From contig UQUH01000004.1 of assembly GCA_900544245.1 (NCBI GenBank), forward strand, positions 1 through 63,812: a stretch of DNA of 63,812 nucleotides, read 5' to 3'. The position numbers and the translations under genes were made by a program. The stretch's first letter is position 1. Each line of letters starts with the position of its first letter. Shown here in pieces: positions 50,602 through 57,831 of the stretch. The notes beneath the pieces were generated by a model. That model ran no database searches. It saw only the letters and a list, made by a program, of their open reading frames with translations, and had not been told where the DNA came from. Source of the DNA: an uncultured Coriobacteriaceae bacterium (lineage in GTDB: Bacteria; Actinomycetota; Coriobacteriia; Coriobacteriales; QAMH01).

Positions 50602-50676
50602 ATGTGGGGCAGGAACGTTATGCTGCGTCCCCGATGTTCCCGTCTTTGCCTCATTACTGAACGGTGCCTTTCGTTA

Positions 50677-50707
50677 ATGAAACAAATGACCTGTCCATTT
50701 GTCTCAT
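50677..50707. repeat. GAGACA-type palindrome, variant
   Basis: ATGAAACAAATGACCTG to TCCATTTGTCTCAT, 31 bp. Its interior matches the GGGACA variant before ilvB (ACAAATGGACAGGTCATTTGT in reverse), linking the two sub-types. Confidence 0.7.
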
Positions 50708-50782
50708 GTCTCACGCACGGTTTCGTCATCTGCATTATCCATAAATTCAGATAAAGGACACATAACGTTTATCAATCCGTAG

Positions 50783-50788
50783 TATAAT
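50783..50788 (+). promoter_or_regulatory. -10 box of the DtxR-family gene
   Basis: A consensus TATAAT lies 38 bases before the GTG start. The -35 is not clear, and no GTTAG-N6-CTAAC site is present here, so the regulator may not control itself through this operator. Confidence 0.4.
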
Positions 50789-50826
50789 GCGCTCATCATC
50801 ATTCCCCAAAGCGAGCGGAGCTACGC

Positions 50827-51246
50827 GTGGCAATCGGCGATCTTACCCCCTCATACGAGGACTACATCGAGGCCATCTACGACCTCGCCCTACATGGCGA
50901 TGGGTCGGTGCGCTCCACCGACGTTGCGGATGCGCTCGGCTTTTCGAAGGCGAGCGTCGCTCGCGCGACCAAGAACCTTCGCGAGATGGGCTACATCGAA
51001 CAGGAGCGCTACGGGGAAATCACGCTTACGCCTGCAGGCAAGGAATACGGCGAGCACATCCTCATGCGCCATCGCGTGCTGCGCGCCTTTCTCATCGACG
51101 CCCTCGGTGTGAACGAGGAAGCGGCCAATCGCGAGGCGTGCATGATGGAACACGCCATCAGCGAGGACACGATGGATAAGTGGATCGCCTGGTACGAGGA
51201 AAATTACGGCCCCGTCTCCGAGACGCCCGCAAGCACAAGAATGTAG
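50827..51246 (+). CDS. DtxR/MntR-family metal-dependent regulator
   Basis: A 139-residue repressor that binds DNA with ferrous iron or manganese. The N-terminal winged helix is EDYIEAIYDLALHGDGSVRSTDVADALGFSKASVARATKNL, and the dimerisation and metal domain follows (HRVLRAFLIDALGVNEEAANREACMMEHAIS) with the expected His, Glu and Cys ligands. It lacks the C-terminal SH3-like domain, as in MntR. It lies between the FeoB-associated gene and feoB, so it is the best candidate to bind the GTTAG-N6-CTAAC sites. The start is GTG with GGAG upstream. Confidence 0.92.
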   Translation: MAIGDLTPSYEDYIEAIYDLALHGDGSVRSTDVADALGFSKASVARATKNLREMGYIEQERYGEITLTPAGKEYGEHILMRHRVLRAFLIDALGVNEEAANREACMMEHAISEDTMDKWIAWYEENYGPVSETPASTRM

Positions 51247-51259
51247 ACTCCCAAACGCA

Positions 51260-51285
51260 GGAAACGCCCCGTGAGGGGCGTTTCC
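51260..51285. terminator. Hairpin between converging dtxR-type gene and feoB
   Basis: GGAAACGCCCC and GGGGCGTTTCC form a perfect 11-bp stem with a GTGA loop, 14 bases after the regulator stop. No T run follows on either strand, but A and T runs lie within the stem. Confidence 0.6.
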
Positions 51286-51365
51286 CGGAGAGAGGGAGGA
51301 CATGTTTGGGGCGGAGAGAGGGGCCGCCCGGAAGATGGCTTGTCCTGAAGCCTGAGTTAGTCGTT

Positions 51366-54056
51366 CTATGCGGCCGCCTTTACGGCCGTGTCCGCATGGG
51401 CGGGCGCGGCGGGCTTGCTGGCCGGGCGGAAGAGCGCCCATAGCAGCGCCGCAACAAACACGATGGCAACGATGGTTCCCAGACTGAAGACACCGGTGAC
51501 GACCCATGCGCCAATCTGGAAGATGATGAGCGAAATCACGTAGGCAAATCCGCACTCCCAGCCGATGGCGGCCCAGAACCACTTGTTGAAGCCACCCATC
51601 TCGCGCTTGATGGCGCCCATGGCCGCGAAGCACGGCGCGCAGAGCAGCTGGAAGGTCATGAAGGCGAAGGCCGCGACCGGCACGAGCAGGGCGGAACCAG
51701 TCGTCGCCGCGAGCGACGCCATGTAGGCACTGGTCCACGCGACATTGGGATCGCCGCCGTACACCACGGCCATAGTCGAGATGACGTTCTCCTTTGCGAT
51801 GAGACCGGTGATGACAGTGGATGCGCATTCCCAGTTGTTGAAGCCGAGCGGCGCGAAGATCCATGCAAAGGCGTTGCCAAAGTACGCGAGGAACGAGTAG
51901 TCCATCAAATCCTCGCCGACCCACATGAACTTGCCCTCGTAGATGCCGTAACCCGACAGGAACCAGACCACGATCGTGGCAAGCAGGATGATGGTGCCCG
52001 CCTTCTTGATGAAGGCCCATGCGCGATCCCACATGCTGCGCAGCAGGTCGACGAAGCGCGGCAGGCGGTATTCGGGCAGCTCCATGACGTAGGGGGTGAC
52101 CTTACCCATGAAGGGCCTGGTCTTGCGCAGGATGATGCCCGAGATGATGATAGCGGCAATGCCCATGAAGTACGCCAGCGGGGCGACCCACCACACGCCA
52201 CCGAAGATGGCCGTCGCGATGAGAGCGATGATCGGCAACTTGGCCGAGCACGGCATGAAGGTCGTGGTCATGACCGTGAGGCGACGGGCGCTCTCGGACT
52301 CGATGGTGCGCGAGGCCATGATGCCCGGCACGCCGCAGCCGGTGCCGACGATCATGGGCACGAAGGTCTTGCCCGACAGGCCGAAGCGGCGGAAGAGGCG
52401 ATCGAGGATGAAGGTGACGCGGGCCATGTAGCCGCAGGCCTCGAGGATCGCCAGCAGGAAGAACAAGATCATGATCTGCGGGACGAAGCCAAGCACGGCG
52501 CCAACGCCGGCGACGATGCCATCCATGATGAGATCGTAGAGCCAGCCGACGCATCCGACGGCCTCGAGCGCGGTACCGATGAGGACGGGGATGCCGGGAA
52601 TCCATAGACCGTAGGCGCTCGGATCCTCGGGCGCGGGCACGCCAACGCCCTGGGTAATGACCTCGCCGGTCTCTCCATCGGTGGCTTCGCCGTCAAAGCT
52701 GTAGACGACAGCCTCGGCCGATCCCTCGCGACCCTCGGCGGCAATTTGCTCGTTACGTGCATCGGCAAGGGCCTGCGCCCGTGCCTCACCCGCTTCGCCG
52801 TAGTACACGAAGTAGTCGGTCTCCATGGCGGATTCCTCGTCGACCGAGGTGTATTCGGCCACGAAGCCGGAACTGGCGGCGTCTTGCTCGAATGCGGCAA
52901 GGGCGGCCTGGAACTCCGGGGACTCGAGGTCGGCGCCCTCGTCGGCTTCCTCGCCGATGAACGCCGCTATCGCATCGGTGTTGACGCCCGCCTCGCCGGC
53001 TTGCGTCAGATACTCACTGACGGCGGTTTGCGCCTCGTCATAAGGCTCGGTCGCGGCATCGAGGGCAGACTGCGCCGTGCCCTCGGCTGACACGATTGCC
53101 ACCGGATCGAGGTACCACCCGTCACCGAAGACACCGTCGTTGGCCCAGTCGGTCGCGTAGGTGCCGACGGTGCTGATGGAGATATAGTAGATGAGCGTGA
53201 TGATCACGACGAAAATCGGCAGCGCGAGGATGCGGTTGGTGAGCACGCTGTCGACCTTCTCGGAGATGGTCGCACCGGAAACAGCGCGCTTGTGGACGCG
53301 CTTGATGAAGCCCTCGATATAGCGATAGCGCTCGTTGGTGATAATGGCATCCGACAAGTCGTTGAAGAGCGCCTCGGCCTCGAAGATGATGTCATCGCAG
53401 TTGACCTTGGTGCCGATTTCCTCGACAGCCTCCTTGTCGCGCTCGAAGAGCTTGATGGCGTAATAGCGGCGCATGTTGCCGGGCATGGCGCTGGGAAGCT
53501 TGTCCTCGATCTTGGTGAGGGCGGATTCAAGTTCGGGAGTGAAACGGACGGGTTGCGGGACGATGCCCTCGCGCGCCGCCCTCACAGCAGTGGCGACCAG
53601 GTCTTCGAGGCCATCGCCCTTGAGTGCCGATATCTCGACGACCGGCACCTGGAGCTGTTCGGAAAGCTCCTTGGACTTGATGGTGTAGCCGCGCTTCTTC
53701 ACGATGTCCATCTGGTTGAGCGCGACCACCACGGGCACGCCGAACTCCATGAGCTGCGTGGTCAGGTAGAGATTGCGCTCGAGGTTGGACGCGTCGACGA
53801 TGTCGATGATGACGTCGGGGTGGCCGTCGACCAGGTAATTGCGCGAGATGACCTCCTCGCTCGAGTACGGGGATAGTGAGTAGATACCCGGCAGGTCGAC
53901 GAACTGGATGTTCTTGTCGCTCTTGAGATGGCCGGTCTTTCGCTCCACCGTCACGCCGGGCCAGTTGCCCACGTATTGATGGTTACCGGTAAGTTGGTTG
54001 AACAGCGTTGTCTTGCCTGAGTTGGGGTTGCCCACCAGCGCAATGGTCGTTTCCAT
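51366..54056 (-). CDS. feoB: Ferrous iron transporter FeoB with a large acidic loop
   Basis: Imports ferrous iron, powered by an N-terminal G domain: GNPNSGKTTLFNQLTG (G1), DLPGIYSLSPYS (G3) and NQMD (G4). The polytopic domain carries the two gate motifs typical of FeoB (GTGCGVPGIMASR and FMPCSAKLPI). The protein has 896 residues, about 150-200 more than usual. Most of the excess is an acidic, Ala/Glu-rich segment near residues 310-475 between the first and second membrane helices, expected outside the cell. feoA lies upstream. An operator-like palindrome sits 70 bp before the ATG. Confidence 0.94.
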   Translation of the reverse strand: METTIALVGNPNSGKTTLFNQLTGNHQYVGNWPGVTVERKTGHLKSDKNIQFVDLPGIYSLSPYSSEEVISRNYLVDGHPDVIIDIVDASNLERNLYLTTQLMEFGVPVVVALNQMDIVKKRGYTIKSKELSEQLQVPVVEISALKGDGLEDLVATAVRAAREGIVPQPVRFTPELESALTKIEDKLPSAMPGNMRRYYAIKLFERDKEAVEEIGTKVNCDDIIFEAEALFNDLSDAIITNERYRYIEGFIKRVHKRAVSGATISEKVDSVLTNRILALPIFVVIITLIYYISISTVGTYATDWANDGVFGDGWYLDPVAIVSAEGTAQSALDAATEPYDEAQTAVSEYLTQAGEAGVNTDAIAAFIGEEADEGADLESPEFQAALAAFEQDAASSGFVAEYTSVDEESAMETDYFVYYGEAGEARAQALADARNEQIAAEGREGSAEAVVYSFDGEATDGETGEVITQGVGVPAPEDPSAYGLWIPGIPVLIGTALEAVGCVGWLYDLIMDGIVAGVGAVLGFVPQIMILFFLLAILEACGYMARVTFILDRLFRRFGLSGKTFVPMIVGTGCGVPGIMASRTIESESARRLTVMTTTFMPCSAKLPIIALIATAIFGGVWWVAPLAYFMGIAAIIISGIILRKTRPFMGKVTPYVMELPEYRLPRFVDLLRSMWDRAWAFIKKAGTIILLATIVVWFLSGYGIYEGKFMWVGEDLMDYSFLAYFGNAFAWIFAPLGFNNWECASTVITGLIAKENVISTMAVVYGGDPNVAWTSAYMASLAATTGSALLVPVAAFAFMTFQLLCAPCFAAMGAIKREMGGFNKWFWAAIGWECGFAYVISLIIFQIGAWVVTGVFSLGTIVAIVFVAALLWALFRPASKPAAPAHADTAVKAAA

Positions 54057-54091
54057 GTCGTGCTTTCTTCCTCTCCGTGCCTTTGATTCCG

Positions 54092-54124
54092 AATGAGACA
54101 GATGCTCTGAGCAACTGTCTCATT
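54092..54124. repeat. GAGACA-type palindrome between feoA and feoB
   Basis: AATGAGACAGATGCTCTG to AGCAACTGTCTCATT, 33 bp, right next to the feoB operator. Confidence 0.85.
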
Positions 54125-54125
54125 T

Positions 54126-54141
54126 GTTAGCTATAGCTAAC
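54126..54141 (-). promoter_or_regulatory. Perfect palindromic DtxR-type operator before feoB
   Basis: GTTAGCTATAGCTAAC is a perfect 16-bp palindrome, the best copy of the GTTAG-N6-CTAAC set. A minus-strand TACACT (54150-54145) beside it may be the -10 box of feoB. Confidence 0.75.
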
Positions 54142-54200
54142 AGCAGTGTAAAAAGATGGACTGGCATAAGGGGTAGCCAGCCCATCGTCTTACCGAGTGG

Positions 54201-54425
54201 TTAGACCGCCTGGACCTCGATCTTGTCGAGATCGGACTTGCGTAGCGACAGGTGATAGCCACGCACGGTCAGGTCGACGGGATCTCCCAACGGGGCGACC
54301 TTATCCACCCTGATTTGCGCGCCCTTGGTAATGCCCATGTCCATGATGCGACGACGGGTCGCGCCCTCGTCGCGGAGCTTTACCACCGTGCACGTCGCAC
54401 CCGGTTTGATATCGGAAAGTGTCAT
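54201..54425 (-). CDS. feoA: Ferrous iron transport protein FeoA
   Basis: A 74-residue SH3-like cytoplasmic protein required for FeoB function. The pattern SDIKPGATCTVVKLRDEGATRRRIMDMGITKGAQIRV and the ending GYHLSLRKSDLDKIEV are typical. GGAGG lies six bases before the ATG at MTLSDIKP. A strong promoter with two operators lies upstream. It is separated from feoB by 144 bp that contain a palindromic repeat and a further operator. Confidence 0.94.
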   Translation of the reverse strand: MTLSDIKPGATCTVVKLRDEGATRRRIMDMGITKGAQIRVDKVAPLGDPVDLTVRGYHLSLRKSDLDKIEVQAV

Positions 54426-54438
54426 GATAGCCTCCGTA

Positions 54439-54485
54439 GTTAGCATTCGTTAACTACATATTAGACAACGCTAACTTATTGTCAA
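54439..54485 (-). promoter_or_regulatory. feoA promoter with two phased DtxR-type operators
   Basis: On the minus strand TTGACA (54485-54480), a 16-bp spacer and TAATAT (54463-54458) form a near-consensus promoter. Operator 1, GTTAGCATTCGTTAAC on the plus strand (54439-54454), covers the start site. Operator 2, ATTAGACAACGCTAAC (54460-54475), overlaps the -10 and the spacer. Their centres are 21 bp apart, two turns of the helix, which suits cooperative repression. Confidence 0.8.
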
Positions 54486-54537
54486 TGCACATTTTGCAAT
54501 TATTTTGCGATTGGCAAGAGCGGTGCGACCGGGACAA

Positions 54538-54570
54538 CCAGACAAAAGTGTCCCGGCGAGTTTTGTCTGG
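54538..54570. repeat. CCAGACAAAA-type palindrome after the carrier protein gene
   Basis: CCAGACAAAAGTGTCCCGG to CGAGTTTTGTCTGG, ending four bases before the carrier protein stop codon. It may serve as its terminator. Confidence 0.8.
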
Positions 54571-54574
54571 TGCC

Positions 54575-54820
54575 CTACTCCTCCTCGGCGAGGCGCAGCA
54601 CCATCTCGTAGATGCCCTGGGCGCTGTTGAAGTTGGCCGGGACGACCTCCTTGGCGGGAACCGCGATGTCGAACTCGTCGTCGATTGCGTTGATGATCGC
54701 GAGGATATCGAAGGAGTCGAGGAAGCGCTCGTCGACCAGCGCCGTGCAGTTCTCGTAGTCGACGTCCTCCTCGACGTCCTTGAGCAGATCGATGATGGCC
54801 TCGAGCGTGATGTCGTCCAT
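54575..54820 (-). CDS. Acyl or aminoacyl carrier protein (second ACP-like protein)
   Basis: An 81-residue acidic carrier distinct from AcpP. The phosphopantetheine site is Ser36 in FLDSFDIL; the Phe after Ser is typical of carriers that work with DltA-like or NRPS-type enzymes (compare LDSF in DltC). AAAGGAA precedes the ATG at MDDITLEA; a longer reading adds 16 residues. It is the third gene after an amino-acid adenylating enzyme and a PLP decarboxylase in the same orientation, so it probably carries an amino acid or amine as a thioester. Confidence 0.85.
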   Translation of the reverse strand: MDDITLEAIIDLLKDVEEDVDYENCTALVDERFLDSFDILAIINAIDDEFDIAVPAKEVVPANFNSAQGIYEMVLRLAEEE

Positions 54821-54844
54821 GACGTACGTTCCTTTCATCTTGTG

Positions 54845-54931
54845 AATGAGACGGTTTAGTCTGACCAATTTGTCTCATTGCTCACCGGACCCTACGGGTG
54901 ATGAGACAGTTGCTCAGAGCGAGCGTCTCAT
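54845..54931. repeat. Two GAGACA-type palindromes between carrier protein and decarboxylase genes
   Basis: Copy one, 54845-54879, has a TTTAGTCTGACCAAT-type centre. Copy two, 54901-54931, has GTTGCTCAGAGCGAG. The stop codon of the decarboxylase gene lies in copy two. Confidence 0.8.
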
Positions 54932-56112
54932 TTGCGTGGCGTGTTGAGCGTGCTCGTCTCGATGAAGTCGCGGGCGAGCTCGCATCCACCATCATAACGC
55001 AAGACCACGCGAGGCATCGTGCGGCTCAGGAACAGGTGCACGCCCTCGGTGACGGAGTACGCGCCGGCATTGGCGAAGGCAAGCACGTCGTCGAGCTCGA
55101 GACTCTCGAGGCTGACCTCGCGCACAAGCACGTCGTTGACCGTGCACAGGCTGCCGCACAGCGTCCAGGAACGCTCATCGCGCTCGCGCATGGCATCGGC
55201 CAGCGCAGAGAGGTTGGCGGTCACGGGCACCTTGAGACCCATCACCTGCCCCGCGTAGGTGAGGTGGTTGATGCCACCGTCAAGGATGCAGTAGTTCGTG
55301 CCCTCGTTCTCCTTGATGTCGACCACGCGGGTGAGATAGGTGCCGCAGGACGCCGCGAAGAAACGCCCCATCTCGATGGTGACCTCCACGTCCTTTGCTA
55401 GCTCACGGATGGCGGGCGCGAGTTCGCGAGCCGGGGAAAGGTCATCGGAGAAGTCCTCGTCGGCGAAGTAGGGCACGGCGAGGCCGGGGCCGTATTCGAG
55501 GCGCTGCACCTTGAAGCTGTGCTCGTCGCGCAGCTCACCGATAAGCGCATGCAGCTTCTCGATCTCGCGGATCTGGTGCTTGAGCTTCTTGCGCTGGGTT
55601 CCCACGAAGTAGTGGAGCCCCACGATTTCGAGGTGCGGGAAGTCCGTGCGTTTGTCGATAACCTCCAGTAAATCGGCTTTCGACATGCCGAACTGACTGC
55701 CGGAGTTCAGTCGCAAGAGCACCTTGACCGTGGTGGATGCCTGCGTCGCGCATTCCTCGATGAGTTTCACGTGCAATTTCGATTCGGCAGTGAGCACGCC
55801 GACGCGGTAGCGGATGGCGCGACTCACGTCTTCGGCCTGCTTGTTCACGCCCGAGTACACGATCTGCGGTGCGGAGATGCCCACGTCCTCGCAGATGGCG
55901 AGCTCGCCGGGGCTACACACCTCGAGGCGGATTCCATGATCCGCCGCGGCTCCCGCGAGGAAGGGGTTGGCCTTCATCGCGAAGCAGAGACGCACCTCGT
56001 CGTCGAATATATCGGCGACCTTATCCAGCCGGCGCCAGAACTCCTCGACGTCGAAGACGAAGGTCGGCGTGCCATACTCCTGCGCGATGGTGAGAAGTTC
56101 GCTGTTATCCAT
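54928..56112 (-). CDS. PLP-dependent amino acid decarboxylase, fold type III (LysA/BtrK-like)
   Basis: A 394-residue alanine-racemase-fold decarboxylase. PLP should bind Lys47 in LCFAMKANP. The His of GLHYFVGTQ, the Gly-rich phosphate site in YGPGLAVPYF, and the active-site Cys region CGSLCTVNDVL (usually CGPxCDSxDVL) are present. It belongs to the diaminopimelate/ornithine decarboxylase superfamily, but the changed Cys motif and the carrier and adenylation neighbours suggest a carrier-bound substrate, as for BtrK of butirosin synthesis. The start MDNSELLTI is chosen over a reading whose first residues come from a repeat. The stop lies in a repeat. Confidence 0.85.
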   Translation of the reverse strand: MDNSELLTIAQEYGTPTFVFDVEEFWRRLDKVADIFDDEVRLCFAMKANPFLAGAAADHGIRLEVCSPGELAICEDVGISAPQIVYSGVNKQAEDVSRAIRYRVGVLTAESKLHVKLIEECATQASTTVKVLLRLNSGSQFGMSKADLLEVIDKRTDFPHLEIVGLHYFVGTQRKKLKHQIREIEKLHALIGELRDEHSFKVQRLEYGPGLAVPYFADEDFSDDLSPARELAPAIRELAKDVEVTIEMGRFFAASCGTYLTRVVDIKENEGTNYCILDGGINHLTYAGQVMGLKVPVTANLSALADAMRERDERSWTLCGSLCTVNDVLVREVSLESLELDDVLAFANAGAYSVTEGVHLFLSRTMPRVVLRYDGGCELARDFIETSTLNTPRK

Positions 56113-56144
56113 ATCAGATCCTTCGTTTATGGGACAAGGGGACA

Positions 56145-56218
56145 GTGAGACACATTGGACAGGTACATCTGTCTCATCGGGGACCATGAGACAGATGTAC
56201 CTGTCCAATGTGTCTCAC
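56145..56218. repeat. Exact inverted pair of GAGACA-type palindromes
   Basis: The two 33-bp copies (56145-56177 and 56186-56218) are exact reverse complements with an eight-base spacer. They are of the CATTGGACAGG sub-type and lie between the adenylation and decarboxylase genes. Confidence 0.9.
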
Positions 56219-56219
56219 T

Positions 56220-57722
56220 TCATTTTAGCTCCAGCAGCGCCTGGCGGTCGATCTTGCCGTTCTTGGTGAGGGGCATCGTGTCCAGCTGGCGAATCTTGTT
56301 GGGCACCATATACTGCGGCAGGACGTCCTTGAGCGTAGCCGCAAGGGAGTCCTTCTCGCATGCGCCCACGTAGAACAGGAGGATGCGCTTTTTCCGCGGC
56401 TCGTAGACCGTGCACGCGCGCTCCACACCGTCGGTGGCATGCGCCGCCGCATCGATTTCGCCGAGCTCGATGCGCTGGCCCAGATGCTTGATCTGGTGAT
56501 CCTTGCGCCCGCGGTACACGAAGCGCCCGACCTTGTCGAGCATGCCGATATCGCCCGTGCGATACATCGTCTCGGGAAATGCCGGCGTAAGCGGGTTTTG
56601 CACGAAGGCCTCGGCCGTCTTCTCCGGGTCGTTGTAGTAGCCGAGTGCCAGGCAGGTGCCGACGACGCAGATCTCGCCCTCGACGTCGGGCTCGTCGATT
56701 AGCCGGTCCTCCTCGTCGAGTAAGAAGACGCGCTCGTTGGGGAAGGGCCTGCCCATGGGGATGACCTCGTCCTTCTCGTAATCGCGCACGATGATGTGGT
56801 ACGTGCAGTTGCAGGTCACCTCGGTGGGGCCATACACGTTCACGAACATGGCGTCGGGCAGCGCGGCGCGCCAGACGGCGAGCTGCTTGGGCGGCATGAC
56901 CTCGCCGCTGAAGATGACCATGCGAATCGTCGTGGGCACACGGTAATCGAAACCACCCATCATCGAGACGAAGCACATGGCGCTCACGGCCCAAGTGCAG
57001 ACGGTGACCTCGCGTTCGACGAGGAAGTCCATGAGGTTCACGGGGATGCTGAAGTACTCGCGCGGGATCATCTGCACGGTCGCGCCGGTGGCAAGGGCAC
57101 TGTAGATGTCCTTGACCGAGACATCGAAGTCGAACGGCGCCTGGTTGGCCAGCACGTCGTCTTTCGTTATGTCGAATATCGAGACGAAGGAGCCGATGAA
57201 ATCGATCACGGAGCGATGGCACACGGCCACGCCCTTGGGAGTGCCCGTGGAGCCGGAGGTGAAATTGACGTACAGCGGGTCGAGGTCGAGCGATGCGGCG
57301 CGGCGGCTGGCGAGCAGCGCGCTATCGGTGCGCGTGTCGATGATGTCCTCGAGGCAGACGACGATGTGGCCCTCGAAGGCGCTGCGTGCGGCGTCGATGT
57401 TACGCGCATCGGCGATCACGAGCGGGGCGGCGAGCTTGTCGACGATGGCGCGGGCACGGGTTGCGGGCTGGCGCACGTCGATGATCGAGTAGCAGCAGCG
57501 CGCGTAGACTGCGCCGAACATGGCGGCGAGCGCGAGCGTGCTCTTCTCCATGTAGCAGGCGATGGGGCTGAGCTCGTCGACGTGCGCGGCAAGGTAGGAC
57601 CCGACGGCGCGGGCGCGGCGCATGAGGTCGAGGAAGCTGACCTCTCCGTTCTCGTCCGCGAACGCGATCTTATCCGGCAGCTCGCAGGCCCTCGCCTCGA
57701 GCCACTCGAGTACGTTAGTCAT
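56220..57722 (-). CDS. Amino acid adenylation enzyme (DltA-like, stand-alone A domain)
   Basis: Activates an amino acid as aminoacyl-AMP and loads it on a carrier protein. The 500 residues show the A-domain motifs: VNFTSGSTGTPKGVAV (A3), FDFDVSVKDIYSALATG (A4, with the Asp that contacts the amino group), NVYGPTEVTCNC (A5), MYRTGDIG (A7), RKDHQIKHLGQRIELGEIDAA (A8, without break) and PLTKNGKIDR (A10). The closest known relative type is DltA, yet no dltB or dltD is present. Its partner is presumably the carrier protein two genes on. Substrate not predictable here. Confidence 0.88.
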   Translation of the reverse strand: MTNVLEWLEARACELPDKIAFADENGEVSFLDLMRRARAVGSYLAAHVDELSPIACYMEKSTLALAAMFGAVYARCCYSIIDVRQPATRARAIVDKLAAPLVIADARNIDAARSAFEGHIVVCLEDIIDTRTDSALLASRRAASLDLDPLYVNFTSGSTGTPKGVAVCHRSVIDFIGSFVSIFDITKDDVLANQAPFDFDVSVKDIYSALATGATVQMIPREYFSIPVNLMDFLVEREVTVCTWAVSAMCFVSMMGGFDYRVPTTIRMVIFSGEVMPPKQLAVWRAALPDAMFVNVYGPTEVTCNCTYHIIVRDYEKDEVIPMGRPFPNERVFLLDEEDRLIDEPDVEGEICVVGTCLALGYYNDPEKTAEAFVQNPLTPAFPETMYRTGDIGMLDKVGRFVYRGRKDHQIKHLGQRIELGEIDAAAHATDGVERACTVYEPRKKRILLFYVGACEKDSLAATLKDVLPQYMVPNKIRQLDTMPLTKNGKIDRQALLELK

Positions 57723-57743
57723 ACCAACCTTCTTCTGACCTGC

Positions 57744-57831
57744 AAAATGAGACAGCGAGACTGACGGCTTGTCTCATTTTTTGATGGTACCGGCACATAA
57801 TGAGACAACGAGACTGAGCGCTTGTCTCATT
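57744..57831. repeat. Two GAGACA-type palindromes between nhaC and the adenylation gene
   Basis: Copies at 57744-57780 and 57798-57831 share a CGAGACTGA centre, in the same orientation. The second contains the nhaC stop codon (57829-57827). Confidence 0.85.

Noticed and set aside
54928..56208. Longer N-terminus for the decarboxylase starting inside a repeat
   Set aside because: The extra residues are the translation of the GAGACA palindromes; the internal Met at 56112 has a GGA upstream and fits the family start.
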